From Scytonematopsis contorta HA4267-MV1 (GTDB lineage Bacteria; Cyanobacteriota; Cyanobacteriia; Cyanobacteriales; Nostocaceae), in the NCBI GenBank assembly GCA_019359035.1, contig JAHHIC010000050.1, positions 62,001 through 126,000 on the forward strand: DNA of 64,000 bases, given 5' to 3'. A model generated the notes under the pieces. It made no database searches and was not told the DNA's origin. It saw only the letters and a program-made list of their open reading frames with translations. Positions 34,057 to 42,913 of this stretch are shown piece by piece (position 1 is the stretch's first letter; each line of letters starts with the position of its first letter). The position numbers and the translations under genes were made by a program.

Positions 34057-35529
34057 TTAGCTATTAGCCATTATCATATCCGCAACAATTGACGAAGAGC
34101 TTATTACTCCAGGAATTCCCGCTCCAGGGTGAGTTCCTGCTCCTACAAAATAGAGATTTTTTATATCTTCGCTTTGATTATGAGGACGAAAATAAGCTGA
34201 CTGGAATAAAGTCGGTTCCAGAGAAAAAGCACTTCCCAAATAGCTGTTTAATGTATCACGGAAATGTAACGGGTCAATATAATGTTCTGTAATAATATGT
34301 TTAGATAAATCTGGTAAATAATTTTCTTCTAAATATTTGACAATTGTATCCCGATATGGTTTGGCTTTAGTCTTCCAGTCTATATCTCCTTCCAAATTAG
34401 GAACAGGTGATAAAACATACCAGCAATCACAGCCATCAGGAGCAAGAGACGGGTCAGTTGCAGTTGGTCGGTGTAAATAAAGCGAAAAGTCTTCTGGGAG
34501 TTGTTTGCGTTCAAAAATATCTTCAATCCATTGTTTGTAGCGTTTACCCATAATAATTTCATGATGTGCCATATGTTCGTAGCGACGATTAGTCCCAAAG
34601 TATAATACGAACAATGACATAGAATAGCGCAAACTCTTGACTTTTTTATCACTCCATTGACAACGAAATTTTGCTGATATTAAATTTAAATAAGTTAGTG
34701 CTACATCCCCATTACTGACAACAGCATTGGCTAGTAATAATTCACCTTGGTTGATTTTTACTCCTGTAGCGAGACGAGTTTTTTCATCAATAATTATTTT
34801 CTCAACTTCCGTATTTAATAAAACCTGACCACCTATATCTTGAAATAATTTTGCCAACCCTGCTATTAATGCTCCTGTTCCACCCATTGCAAACCAAATT
34901 CGGAAGGCTTGCTCTAATTTATGAATCATGGCATAAATCGAAGTACTCTGAAAAGGATTTCCTCCTATTAATAACGGATGAAAGCTAAAAACTTGACGCA
35001 ATCTTTCGTCTTTAATGTACTGGTTAACAAAACCCGCTACCGATTTAAAGGATTGCAATTGAAACATATCAGGAGCAACCTTTAACATATCCGTAATGCT
35101 ACCAAACGGTTTCTTCATCAAAGGTAAACCTTTCTGAAAAACAGCTTCACTCGCTTGATAAAATCGCTCGTAACCTTTTACGTCTTCTGGGTTAAATTCT
35201 TTTATTTGTTTTATTAAATAATCTCTATCGCTGTTGTAATGGAAAACAGAACCATCCTGAAAACGAATATTATAGAAGGGGTCTAGGGGAACCAACTTTA
35301 CATAATCTTCTGTTTGCTTCCCACAGAGTTGAAAAAGCTCATCAATTAACCAGGGTGCTGTAATAATAGTTGGACCACCATCAAAATAGAATCCGTCTTG
35401 CTCATAAACGTATGCACGTCCCCCAAGTTTATCTCGCTTTTCAACTACCGTTACTTGGTGTCCCTCTGCTTGTAAACGAATCGCAACCGAAAGTCCACCT
35501 AAGCCACCACCTATTACTATAATGTTCAT
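34057..35529 (-). CDS. CrtI-type phytoene/carotene desaturase-like FAD oxidoreductase
   Basis: 490 residues, normal for CrtI. The N-terminus NIIVIGGGLGGLSVAIRLQA is the FAD Rossmann motif with VVEKRDKLGGRAYV following. FYFDGGPTIITAP is the CrtI-family second block, and the C-terminus LYFVGAGTHPGAGIPGVI is the bacterial-type CrtI signature. Most cyanobacteria desaturate phytoene with CrtP/CrtQ/CrtH, so a CrtI-type gene is notable; it may act on another carotenoid or be a CrtO/CrtD-like relative. No carotenoid gene is adjacent. Confidence 0.8.
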   Translation of the reverse strand: MNIIVIGGGLGGLSVAIRLQAEGHQVTVVEKRDKLGGRAYVYEQDGFYFDGGPTIITAPWLIDELFQLCGKQTEDYVKLVPLDPFYNIRFQDGSVFHYNSDRDYLIKQIKEFNPEDVKGYERFYQASEAVFQKGLPLMKKPFGSITDMLKVAPDMFQLQSFKSVAGFVNQYIKDERLRQVFSFHPLLIGGNPFQSTSIYAMIHKLEQAFRIWFAMGGTGALIAGLAKLFQDIGGQVLLNTEVEKIIIDEKTRLATGVKINQGELLLANAVVSNGDVALTYLNLISAKFRCQWSDKKVKSLRYSMSLFVLYFGTNRRYEHMAHHEIIMGKRYKQWIEDIFERKQLPEDFSLYLHRPTATDPSLAPDGCDCWYVLSPVPNLEGDIDWKTKAKPYRDTIVKYLEENYLPDLSKHIITEHYIDPLHFRDTLNSYLGSAFSLEPTLFQSAYFRPHNQSEDIKNLYFVGAGTHPGAGIPGVISSSSIVADMIMANS

Positions 35530-35576
35530 TTACAATTCCCCTGTTTTGTACCCAGAGGTATTATCTCATTAGACGC

Positions 35577-35620
35577 AGACCTAACCCCCTACCCCCCTTC
35601 CCTAGTAGGGAAGGGGGGAA
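35577..35620 (+). repeat. C-rich dispersed hairpin repeat, copy 4
   Basis: CCTAACCCCCTACCCCCCTT, then CCCTAGTAGGGAAGGGGGGAA. It lies between two minus-strand genes, in the leader of the crtI-like gene. Confidence 0.8.
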
Positions 35621-35631
35621 TACTGCAATTT

Positions 35632-35973
35632 TTAGTCTTCGTCCAGAGCAGGAAAATACATATCTTCAAATTTCCATAGTTCTTCTTTGTTTTCCATAAA
35701 CCACACACGAGACTCTTCAGTCAACTTACTCCAAATGACTTCCGGTGGAACGTTGGGTAATGAATACTGGTACTCTTTCCCCAAAGCTTTGAAGTTGCTT
35801 GCTACATAATCTGGTATGCCATAATCTTTCCAGTCAATTTGTCTGGAAATTCCCGACATCCCCCTAGCTGGGTCGTAAATTAATTGACAAGCTCTTATCA
35901 AGTCAGCAAAGTGTACTGCTTTTAGTTTGTTTATCTGTTCTATATTTAACAGTTCTTCATTCTCTTGAGACAT
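35632..35973 (-). CDS. Hypothetical cyanobacterial protein
   Basis: 113 residues from ATG 35973 (AAGGGTGATT upstream). It is soluble and rich in Glu and Trp, with ISRQIDWKDYGIPDYVASNF in the middle and a WKFEDMYFPALDED acidic tail. I recall no characterised family. It does not overlap its neighbours. Confidence 0.55.
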   Translation of the reverse strand: MSQENEELLNIEQINKLKAVHFADLIRACQLIYDPARGMSGISRQIDWKDYGIPDYVASNFKALGKEYQYSLPNVPPEVIWSKLTEESRVWFMENKEELWKFEDMYFPALDED

Positions 35974-36074
35974 AATCACCCTTGAGTGTACAGTTCGACA
36001 TCAATTGGATTTACCGCAAGAGATTTACATTCCTTAATCTCCACTAGTTTAGCGCACTTGAAAAAATTTGTAAT

Positions 36075-36461
36075 TCAGGAACGCAGTTGAGCTATCATTG
36101 CTGCGGGACTCCAGTAAGCATGAGTGGTTTGAATTTTGCCTGCTTCGTTAAATTCAAAAACAGTTATCCCCTCAAATGTCACTATTTTCCCACTTTTAGC
36201 AGTTCCTTGGGTTGTCCATTTAACTGCTGCACTGTTACCGGAAGTAAAAATATGCTCGGTTACTGTTTCTAATTTCTCAAAAACTGCTTGCAATCTTCCC
36301 AAAAATTCACTAAACCCCTCATGCACTTTTGCTGCTGGTTCTCCCACTGGGTCGTGACTGATTGCGTCTTGAGCAAAATTTTCTAGCACCCCGGATGTAT
36401 TCATCGCTGCTATATTATTGTAATAACTCGCAACGACGGCTTTCATTACTTCTGCTGACAT
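36075..36461 (-). CDS. NTF2-like/SnoaL-fold protein
   Basis: 128 residues from ATG 36461. VASYYNNIAAMNTSGVLENF, then FAQDAISHDPVGEPAAKVHE and GKIVTFEGITVFEFNEAGKI, are typical of the SnoaL/ketosteroid-isomerase-like branch of the NTF2 fold: a cone-shaped pocket protein acting as an isomerase, hydrolase or binding protein. The ligand cannot be inferred. No operon partner is clear; the minus-strand neighbours are separated by 70-100 bases. Confidence 0.75.
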   Translation of the reverse strand: MSAEVMKAVVASYYNNIAAMNTSGVLENFAQDAISHDPVGEPAAKVHEGFSEFLGRLQAVFEKLETVTEHIFTSGNSAAVKWTTQGTAKSGKIVTFEGITVFEFNEAGKIQTTHAYWSPAAMIAQLRS

Positions 36462-36512
36462 TTTTCTCTGTTTAATTATTTCCAAAATTTAATATATCAG
36501 AACAAACAAATT

Positions 36513-36539
36513 TGGAGACGTTACATGTAACGTCTCTAC
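36513..36539. repeat. GTAGAGAC-family palindrome
   Basis: Core GAGACGTTACATGTAACGTC, the same inner sequence as the copy at 9197, with the outer left bases changed (TTTG instead of GTA). It lies between two minus-strand genes. Confidence 0.8.
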
Positions 36540-36551
36540 ATAAACCGTTTG

Positions 36552-36881
36552 TTACATTCCTTTATTATCTTTTGCAGTTAATTGCTGCAAAGTCATCTGT
36601 ATTCCCAGTACAAACAAGCCAATTGCGACAATACCAAAAACGCTCATACCCAAAGCGCTTATACCAACAACTAAGGTTCGTACTGCTGAACTTATTTTCA
36701 CTACTATTTGATTATCTGAATGAATTGGCTTGCTCGCAAAACTTACTGCTATTGCCATCATCATATTATATGCTCCGAACGCCATCAACCCAGCGAGTGA
36801 CGCTCCGATGAAGCAACGTCCTGGTGTTTGAGCAACTTTTGCTGTGGGTTGTGAATTGGGTGTAATGTCTTGGTCACTCAT
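36552..36881 (-). CDS. DUF3082-like membrane protein
   Basis: 109 residues from ATG 36881. There are two membrane spans, around FIGASLAGLMAFGAYNMMMA (about residue 27) and VVGISALGMSVFGIVAIGLF, separated by an ASKPIHSDNQIVVKISSAVR loop. This pattern fits DUF3082, a small two-span family of cyanobacteria and plastids of unknown function. Confidence 0.7.
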   Translation of the reverse strand: MSDQDITPNSQPTAKVAQTPGRCFIGASLAGLMAFGAYNMMMAIAVSFASKPIHSDNQIVVKISSAVRTLVVGISALGMSVFGIVAIGLFVLGIQMTLQQLTAKDNKGM

Positions 36882-37231
36882 TTTGGTCACTTATAAAAAT
36901 TTTGATTTTATACACTTCTCTATGGTTATATAGCCATAGAGATATAGATTATTTATTTAAACAATAATATAGATATTACATTAATTGTGCGGTAGGTAGA
37001 ATAAATTTCACTCACCACAATGATTGGATTTTAAAACCTGTAACTCTTTCAGGGTAACAGATAGACTATTTTAGCCATCTTTTTCCAAAGAAAAATTTCC
37101 AATTTATCTCCAAATACTGCATAAGTTGATTTAGGTAAAACTATTTACAGACAGAAGGGAGAACAAAAAAGTTCAACCTTCTGCTCAACTTTACTCAAAT
37201 ATTACTTTCCGTTTACATTAGGAGAAAAAGG
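36882..37231. promoter_or_regulatory. Divergent spacer, likely promoter region of the first peptidoglycan-binding module
   Basis: 350 AT-rich bases. A hairpin CTCTATGG-TTATATAG-CCATAGAG lies near 36920-36943. The segment just before the first module (GACAGAAGGGAGAACAAAAA, about 37151) recurs in altered form before modules 2 and 3, so the promoter or leader was copied with the genes. Confidence 0.45.
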
Positions 37232-37489
37232 ATGACTACTGAGTCTCGTGCTTTACCAACTCTACGTCGTGGTAGCCAAGGTCAACAAGTTAAATTGCTG
37301 CAAGATTTGCTGAACCAAGCTGACCGTAAACAGAATTTTGGTAACCCTCCTCCTTTGAATATTGATGGTGATTTTGGTGCTAACACTGAAACTGCTGTCA
37401 AGAATTTCCAAAAATATTACGGTCTCACCATTGATGGAGTTGTTGGTGCTAAAACCTGGGCTAAATTGCAAGCTGTAGTTAACGGCTAA
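37232..37489 (+). CDS. Peptidoglycan-binding-domain protein, module 1 gene a
   Basis: 85 residues, consisting almost only of one PG_binding_1 domain: LPTLRRGSQGQQVKLLQDLL, DGDFGANTETAVKNFQKYYG and DGVVGAKTWAKLQAVVNG. No signal peptide. AGGAGAAAAAGG precedes the ATG. The same gene recurs at 38407 and 39520 with over 85% identity by eye. In each case a secreted SH3-like protein gene follows 100-170 bases later. Confidence 0.85.
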   Translation: MTTESRALPTLRRGSQGQQVKLLQDLLNQADRKQNFGNPPPLNIDGDFGANTETAVKNFQKYYGLTIDGVVGAKTWAKLQAVVNG

Positions 37490-37590
37490 ATATATTACTC
37501 AGGTTTTCCTCGAATATCTCTAGTCACACAAACACCTTTAGGCAACTAACATTTACATCTTCAATCAATGTAATTACGCAGGAGCTTTAA

Positions 37591-38151
37591 ATGAACTCTA
37601 CCACTAATTCTCAAGTTCGCTTCCAACTCAATTTAATCAAAACCATTAAATCTGCTCTTCTTGGTTTAGCTAGCTTAGCTGTTTTATTCACTGCTATCAG
37701 CTATACGCAACCTGCTGCTGCTGCACAACGAGCTTATGTTAGCACCAACGGTAACTGTCTGAGACTTCGTACAAGTCCCAGTTTTTACGCTCCAGTTGCG
37801 GGTTGCGTAGGTAACGGTTCTCGTTTATCTCGTGTAGTTAGATATTATCCCAACGGTTTTGCTCGACTCAGCAATGGTCTTTTTGCACATTCCACTTGGA
37901 TTAACTCTACACGACCCCGTTGGACTGGCCCCAGAGGAAACAGCAACCTTGGTGTTGGTGGTCGTGTCACTTTGAGCTATGGTTCTACAGGTCCTGTTGT
38001 ATCTGCTGTTCAAAGACGTTTGGGTGTTTCGTCTGGTACCGGATATTTTGGTTCTGCAACTCGTGATGCTGTCGTAAATTTCCAACTTAGGAATGGCTTA
38101 ACTGCTGATGGGGTTGTTGGACCTGTAACTCGTCGGTACATGGGTTTCTAA
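37591..38151 (+). CDS. Secreted SH3-like plus peptidoglycan-binding protein, module 1 gene b
   Basis: 186 residues. Signal peptide: SALLGLASLAVLFTAISYTQ then PAAAAQ (cleavage near residue 45). A bacterial SH3-like domain follows (CLRLRTSPSFYAPVAGCVGN), then a Gly/Arg/Pro linker and a C-terminal PG_binding_1 domain (VSAVQRRLGVSSGTGYFGSA, DGVVGPVTRRYMGF). It should act at the cell wall. Gene a, 101 bases upstream, carries the same binding domain without export signal. Confidence 0.85.
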   Translation: MNSTTNSQVRFQLNLIKTIKSALLGLASLAVLFTAISYTQPAAAAQRAYVSTNGNCLRLRTSPSFYAPVAGCVGNGSRLSRVVRYYPNGFARLSNGLFAHSTWINSTRPRWTGPRGNSNLGVGGRVTLSYGSTGPVVSAVQRRLGVSSGTGYFGSATRDAVVNFQLRNGLTADGVVGPVTRRYMGF

Positions 38152-38200
38152 TATAAGATACCTGATACCCTGAATTTAAAAACAGAATTTCCACCGTTGT

Positions 38201-38228
38201 GTAGAGACGCGATTAATCGCGTCTCTAC
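38201..38228. repeat. GTAGAGAC-family palindrome
   Basis: 28-bp perfect palindrome with arms GTAGAGACGCGATT and AATCGCGTCTCTAC, in the spacer after module 1. Confidence 0.85.
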
Positions 38229-38406
38229 ATTTTCGTATGTAATCATCTTTGGGAATTTTTTTTTGGGAATTTTTGAGAAATTTTTTTGGTGAACTGCATA
38301 AACCTGTTTGGTCAAATCTATTAACTGATAGAAGGGAGGATAAACAAGCTGAGCCTTTCCTTCAAATGTACTCAAATACTGCTCGCTGCTTACAAAGGAG
38401 AAAATT

Positions 38407-38664
38407 ATGACTACTGAATCTCGCGCTTTACCTACCCTACGTCGTGGTAGCAAAGGTGACCAAGTTAAGTTCCTACAAGACATGTTGAACCAAGCTGACC
38501 GTAAACAAAATTTTGGTAACCCACCTCCTTTGAAAGTGGATGGTGATTTTGGTGCTAACACTGAAACCGCTGTTAAGAGCTTCCAAAAATACTACGGTCT
38601 GAATATCGATGGTGTTGTTGGTGCTAACACTTGGGCTAAATTGCAAGCTGTTGTTAATGGCTAA
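38407..38664 (+). CDS. Peptidoglycan-binding-domain protein, module 2 gene a
   Basis: 85 residues, paralogue of 37232 (LPTLRRGSKGDQVKFLQDML; DGDFGANTETAVKSFQKYYG). AAAGGAGAAAATT precedes the ATG. The leader from about 38278 (GGTGAACTGCATAAACCT) matches the leader of module 3. Confidence 0.85.
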   Translation: MTTESRALPTLRRGSKGDQVKFLQDMLNQADRKQNFGNPPPLKVDGDFGANTETAVKSFQKYYGLNIDGVVGANTWAKLQAVVNG

Positions 38665-38763
38665 ACGATTCGTAGCTACTAACTCAAAATTAAAAAAAGT
38701 TGTTCCCTAACTAATTAATTTATTTTTACATTTTCAATCAATACAACTATTACGGAGTTTCCC

Positions 38764-39321
38764 ATGAATTCTAGCGCTGTTTCTCAAAATCAAACATCTG
38801 GTCAAGTTCGCTTCCAATTAAATTTGATGAAAAGCTTCAAGTCTGCTCTTCTTGGTTTAGCTAGTTTTGCTGTTTTGCTCACCGCTATGAGCTACACTAA
38901 GCCTGCTGCTGCTGCACAACGTCACTATGCAAGAACTAATGGTGCTTGTCTGCAAGTTAGAACCAGTCCCAGCATTTATGCTCCTGTTGTTGGTTGCGTA
39001 AGAAATGGTGCTCCTTTAGCTCGTGTGCTTAGATATCAAAACGGCTTTGCTAAACTTGCTACTGGTCGTTTTGTTAGCGCTAATTGGATTAGCACCAGAC
39101 GTCCTAGCACTAGCAACCTTGGTATTGGTGGTACTGTAACTTTGAGCTACGGTTCCAGAGGTTCTGCTGTTTCTGCTGTTCAAAGATACTTAGGTGTTCC
39201 AGCTACGGGATATTACGGTATGCAAACTCGTGATGCTGTTAGAAATTTCCAATATGCAAATGGCTTAACTGCTGATGGAGTAGTTGGTTTCAGCACTCGT
39301 AGAGCTATGGGTCTGTTGTAA
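38764..39321 (+). CDS. Secreted SH3-like plus peptidoglycan-binding protein, module 2 gene b
   Basis: 185 residues, with the same plan as 37591: signal peptide with SALLGLASFAVLLTAMSYTK then PAAAAQ, SH3-like domain (CLQVRTSPSIYAPVVGCVRN), and PG_binding_1 (VSAVQRYLGVPATGYYGMQT). The linker is shorter than in module 1. Third-position differences outnumber amino-acid changes in the conserved parts, which suggests selection to keep the protein. Confidence 0.85.
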   Translation: MNSSAVSQNQTSGQVRFQLNLMKSFKSALLGLASFAVLLTAMSYTKPAAAAQRHYARTNGACLQVRTSPSIYAPVVGCVRNGAPLARVLRYQNGFAKLATGRFVSANWISTRRPSTSNLGIGGTVTLSYGSRGSAVSAVQRYLGVPATGYYGMQTRDAVRNFQYANGLTADGVVGFSTRRAMGLL

Positions 39322-39328
39322 TTAAAGA

Positions 39329-39373
39329 GACCTAACCCCCCTACCCCCCTTCCCTCATAGGGAAGGGGGGGAA
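39329..39373 (+). repeat. C-rich dispersed hairpin repeat, copy 5
   Basis: GACCTAACCCCCCTACCCCC, then CTTCCCTCATAGGGAAGGGGGGGAA, immediately downstream of module 2 gene b. Confidence 0.85.
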
Positions 39374-39519
39374 TAAAAGAAATTTTTTTGGTGGACTGCA
39401 TAAACCTCTTTGCTCAAAACTATTAAGTGATAGAGGGAAGAGAAATAAACTTAAGCTTTCCTTTAACTTTACTCAAATCTTGATTCAAATACTGCTCATT
39501 GTTTATAAAGGAGAAAATT

Positions 39520-39777
39520 ATGACTACTGAATCCGCTGCTTTACCTGTCCTACGTCGTGGTAGTCAAGGTCAACAAGTTAAGTTTCTACAAGATTTGTTG
39601 AACCAAGCTGACCGTAAACAAAATTTTGGTAACCCCCCTCCTTTGAAAGTGGATGGTGATTTTGGTCAAAACACTGAAACCGCTGTTAAGCTCTTCCAAA
39701 AGTACTACGGTCTGAATATCGATGGTGTTGTTGGTCCTAAAACCTGGGCTAAATTACAAGCTGTAGTTAACGGCTAA
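39520..39777 (+). CDS. Peptidoglycan-binding-domain protein, module 3 gene a
   Basis: 85 residues from ATG 39520 (AAAGGAGAAAATT upstream; the frame opens at 39499). Paralogue of 37232 and 38407 (LPVLRRGSQGQQVKFLQDLL; DGDFGQNTETAVKLFQKYYG). Confidence 0.85.
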   Translation: MTTESAALPVLRRGSQGQQVKFLQDLLNQADRKQNFGNPPPLKVDGDFGQNTETAVKLFQKYYGLNIDGVVGPKTWAKLQAVVNG

Positions 39778-39947
39778 AGTAATTTGTAATTCGTAATTCG
39801 TAATTGAAATTATTAAGATTTTTATCTTTTTGATGTAAAAAAAAATCTCAAAAAAAATCTCAAATCTTTCTGGAATTACGAATTACAACTCTGTATTAAA
39901 TACTAACTATTAAAACTTAAATCTCTATAAATATAACGGAGTCCACT

Positions 39948-40490
39948 ATGAATTCTACTACTGCTAACTCTCAACCTCGCTCTTTCATGAACAGCGTTAA
40001 ATCTACTGTTCTCGGTTTAGCTGGTTTTGCTGTTTTGTTAACTGGTATGAGCTATGCTAAACCTGCGGATGCTTCTCCACGCTACAGACAATATTATGTT
40101 TCAACTAATGGTGGTTGCCTAAAAGTTAGAACAAGTCCTAGCATTTACGCTCCTGTTGTTGGTTGTGTAAGCAATGGTGCTCGTCTTGCTCCTGTGATAA
40201 GAATCCAAAACGGTTTCGCTAAGTTGACCACAGGTCGTTTTGTTAGCGCTAATTTGATTAGCACTCGTCCTCCTTATGGTAATGGTGGTACTGGTGGTTT
40301 TGTTGTTTTGGGTGTCGGTTCCAGAGGTGAAGCTGTTGCTCAACTTCAAAGTATTTTAGGCGTTCCTGTTACCGGATATTTCGGTTATAATACCAGAAGC
40401 GCTGTTGAAGATTTCCAAGAAGCTAATGGCTTAATCGTAACTGGAGTGGTTGATAATGCTACTCGCAGAGCTTTAGGATTTTACTACTAA
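39948..40490 (+). CDS. Secreted SH3-like plus peptidoglycan-binding protein, module 3 gene b
   Basis: 180 residues, the most diverged of the three: signal peptide (STVLGLAGFAVLLTGMSYAK then PADAS), SH3-like domain (CLKVRTSPSIYAPVVGCVSN), Gly-rich linker, and PG_binding_1 (VAQLQSILGVPVTGYFGYNT). The last binding motif is changed (TGVVDNATRRALGFYY instead of DGVVGP). Confidence 0.85.
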   Translation: MNSTTANSQPRSFMNSVKSTVLGLAGFAVLLTGMSYAKPADASPRYRQYYVSTNGGCLKVRTSPSIYAPVVGCVSNGARLAPVIRIQNGFAKLTTGRFVSANLISTRPPYGNGGTGGFVVLGVGSRGEAVAQLQSILGVPVTGYFGYNTRSAVEDFQEANGLIVTGVVDNATRRALGFYY

Positions 40491-40496
40491 AATAAA

Positions 40497-40540
40497 GACC
40501 TAACCCCCCTACCCCCCTTCCCTAACAGGGAAGGGGGGAA
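40497..40540 (+). repeat. C-rich dispersed hairpin repeat, copy 6
   Basis: GACCTAACCCCCCTACCCCC, then CTTCCCTAACAGGGAAGGGGGGAA, just after module 3. Copies 5 and 6 both follow a gene b, so the repeat may have helped tandem duplication or act as a terminator. Confidence 0.85.
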
Positions 40541-40659
40541 AGCTATGTTTTATTAACACTGCATAGTTCGGTTCACTGCTTCTCCATCGTTGATATCTCA
40601 ATACTGAAGGGTGCTGATATTTCTGAAAGAGATTAGTTTAATAAATCATTTGATTTACT

Positions 40660-41271
40660 CTAGATAAATAAACTTCCTTCCCCTCCACGTCCGATTCTTA
40701 AGGTTTCATCCAAGTAAGTAATGTCGAGGATGGGAACTCTATTTGGTGGATTATTTGCTGGGACTGCTTTAAATGGGTTGAGTTGAGGGGTTTTTATGCC
40801 AATTATTTTTTCTATCGATAGGTAACGTTTATCAAAATTGATACTAATGCGTTTATTGGGTAGCGTCCATGAATCGTCTTTGACTGGTTCAAAGCTAGCT
40901 GTGACTTTTACATATCCCGAAATTAATCCTAGGGGATGTTTAACATAGGCTATATTGAAAAATAATTTATTTGCTACATCAATTACTTGATAGACTTTTC
41001 CTAGCTTTAATCCTAATGGTAAGGATTCTAGAGAGCGGATTTCTCTTGCTGTTGAATATTGTAGTTGCCAATTTCCTTCAAGTAGAGAAGGTGCGTAAAC
41101 TAGGGGATAGAGGTTGGGGTTGACGCTTTCGAGCTCTGTTGTTAATTTCTCTATTTTTTCTGCTATGGTTTTGTCTAGCTTTAAGTTGGTAACGGGGGAA
41201 CCATTGCTGAAGGGTTTTATTTTATTAAGCTCGGCTTGCAGTTGCTCTTTAATTGCTTGTCTATTATCCAT
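40660..41271 (-). CDS. PAP/fibrillin family protein
   Basis: 203 residues. LLEGNWQLQYSTAREIRSLE, VYQVIDVANKLFFNIAYVKH and the C-terminal ILDITYLDETLRIGRGGEGS are the lipocalin-like signature of plastid-lipid-associated proteins (fibrillins), which in cyanobacteria associate with thylakoids and influence carotenoid and photoprotection processes. There is no signal peptide, as expected. It is convergent with the last peptidoglycan module. Confidence 0.9.
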   Translation of the reverse strand: MDNRQAIKEQLQAELNKIKPFSNGSPVTNLKLDKTIAEKIEKLTTELESVNPNLYPLVYAPSLLEGNWQLQYSTAREIRSLESLPLGLKLGKVYQVIDVANKLFFNIAYVKHPLGLISGYVKVTASFEPVKDDSWTLPNKRISINFDKRYLSIEKIIGIKTPQLNPFKAVPANNPPNRVPILDITYLDETLRIGRGGEGSLFI

Positions 41272-41380
41272 TATATTACTTCTTGATGTCTTCCCACTTG
41301 TGTTTAAATCTCTCCCCGCATAATAATTTTAGTACAGTTTATGCTAGATATGTAGTGTTAACCAAGGGAAGGACTTTTTG

Positions 41381-41602
41381 ATGACTCCTTCAACTTCGAC
41401 TAATTTTTTTACTCAGACAATTTCCACTCCTAAGTGGGAAGCTGCAACCTGGTCAGAGTATTTAAGCTATACAAAAAGTTCTAACCCGGATATTACGGGT
41501 CTGTTTTTTAACCAAGGGTATCTGCTTGTCGAAATGGGAAATGAAGGAATTGACCATGCTGCTGTCAATGAACTGTTTACTCGCAACTTTATATCAGTAT
41601 AG
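41381..41602 (+). pseudogene. Truncated Uma2-family gene
   Basis: 73 residues. WEAATWSEYLSYTKSSNPDI then LFFNQGYLLVEMGNEGIDHA is the standard N-terminal third of Uma2 proteins; the PD-(D/E)XK core that should follow is absent and the frame ends in LFTRNFISV. A functional short form cannot be excluded. It is convergent with ispE. Confidence 0.65.
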
Positions 41603-41786
41603 TAAGAGCTTATCGGCAATCTTTTGTATGAATTTCTGCATATTCTCTTAATAATTTAAAACTAATAACGTGCATTTATTTTAATTTTTTATAACACTCT
41701 TCAAGTTCATAATTATTGTCATGGACAACTTACGGCAGCAAGCAAGATGCTTCAACTACCTTAAGCAATAACATTTTTTAGTGTAT

Positions 41787-42737
41787 TTACATAGGTTTTA
41801 CGTGAATACCGTGGGAAATCATTTGCGCTACGAACAAATCTAAATCCTCATCTGGAATTATCTTACGAACACCATCCTTAACTTGGTTTGCTCTCTCAAC
41901 CGAATCACAAATTGCAAACACACTCGGACCAGAACCGGACATCATAGTCCCCAACACACCTTCAAAACTCGCAAAAGTTTCTCGTAGCTGTAACACGAGA
42001 GAATATTCTGGTAAAACAACCTTTTCCAAATCGTTATGTAACTTCTGGGAAATTTCTGCCGCGTTTTTATGTAAAATAGCTTGAACCATTGGTGCGGAAT
42101 GTACAGCTGCTGCTCGTACTGCTAAACTATCTTTATCTTTTATATAAGTATCACCAAACTGCTGACGATAGGTTTTATAAGCCCAAGGGGTGGAAACAGA
42201 TAAGCTGCGGTACTTCCCTAATACTATATATATATTGTTTAAACCCAATAAAGCAGAAAGTTGCTCCCCCCTACCAGTTGCGATCGCAGTTCCCCCAGCA
42301 ACACAAAAAGGAACGTCTGACCCCAATTGCGAACCTAACTCTTCTATTTCCGATTGAGTCAGTCCCAAGTTCCACAACAAATCTATACCGACTAAAACTG
42401 CTGCTGCGTTTGTGGAACCCCCTGCTAAACCTGCGGAAATGGGGATACGTTTGTGAATTGTTATATCTACACCACCAATTTTTGCGTAAGCTTCGGGAAA
42501 GTTTTTTACCATTAATTCTGCTGCTCGGTACGCAAGATTTGTGTTGTCTGTGGGGACATCTGGGTTTTCGCAACCTATACGGATGATTGGACTACCGTTA
42601 GATGCTATGTCTATTTGGTCTGCTAGGTCTATGCTTTGCATTACCATCGCTAGCTCGTGGTATCCATCTGGACGGTCACCGATGATTTCTAGGTATAGGT
42701 TGATTTTGGCTGGTGCTATTAAACTGTAGTGCTTCAT
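41787..42737 (-). CDS. ispE: 4-diphosphocytidyl-2-C-methyl-D-erythritol kinase
   Basis: 316 residues of the GHMP kinase family. APAKINLYLEIIGDRPDGYH is the conserved start, IPISAGLAGGSTNAAAVL is the ATP-binding glycine-rich motif and GTMMSGSGPSVFAI is motif 3. It phosphorylates CDP-methylerythritol in the MEP pathway for isoprenoids, which cyanobacteria use exclusively. rsmA, a frequent immediate neighbour in cyanobacteria, lies on the same strand but 6.3 kb upstream with accessory genes between. Confidence 0.96.
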   Translation of the reverse strand: MKHYSLIAPAKINLYLEIIGDRPDGYHELAMVMQSIDLADQIDIASNGSPIIRIGCENPDVPTDNTNLAYRAAELMVKNFPEAYAKIGGVDITIHKRIPISAGLAGGSTNAAAVLVGIDLLWNLGLTQSEIEELGSQLGSDVPFCVAGGTAIATGRGEQLSALLGLNNIYIVLGKYRSLSVSTPWAYKTYRQQFGDTYIKDKDSLAVRAAAVHSAPMVQAILHKNAAEISQKLHNDLEKVVLPEYSLVLQLRETFASFEGVLGTMMSGSGPSVFAICDSVERANQVKDGVRKIIPDEDLDLFVAQMISHGIHVKPM

Positions 42738-42913
42738 AGGAAGGAAGAAGGAAGATTATGGAGGTCTACCTTAGATACATTTACTCAGAATTTTCTCTCA
42801 TTTTGAATCGCTGTTAACAAAAATGCAATATTGGCAACCGATTGTGAATAGATGTTACGCAGGGTTTTCTTTGGGATTATTTTGTTTATGAATATGTGAT
42901 AAGCGCGAAAAGC

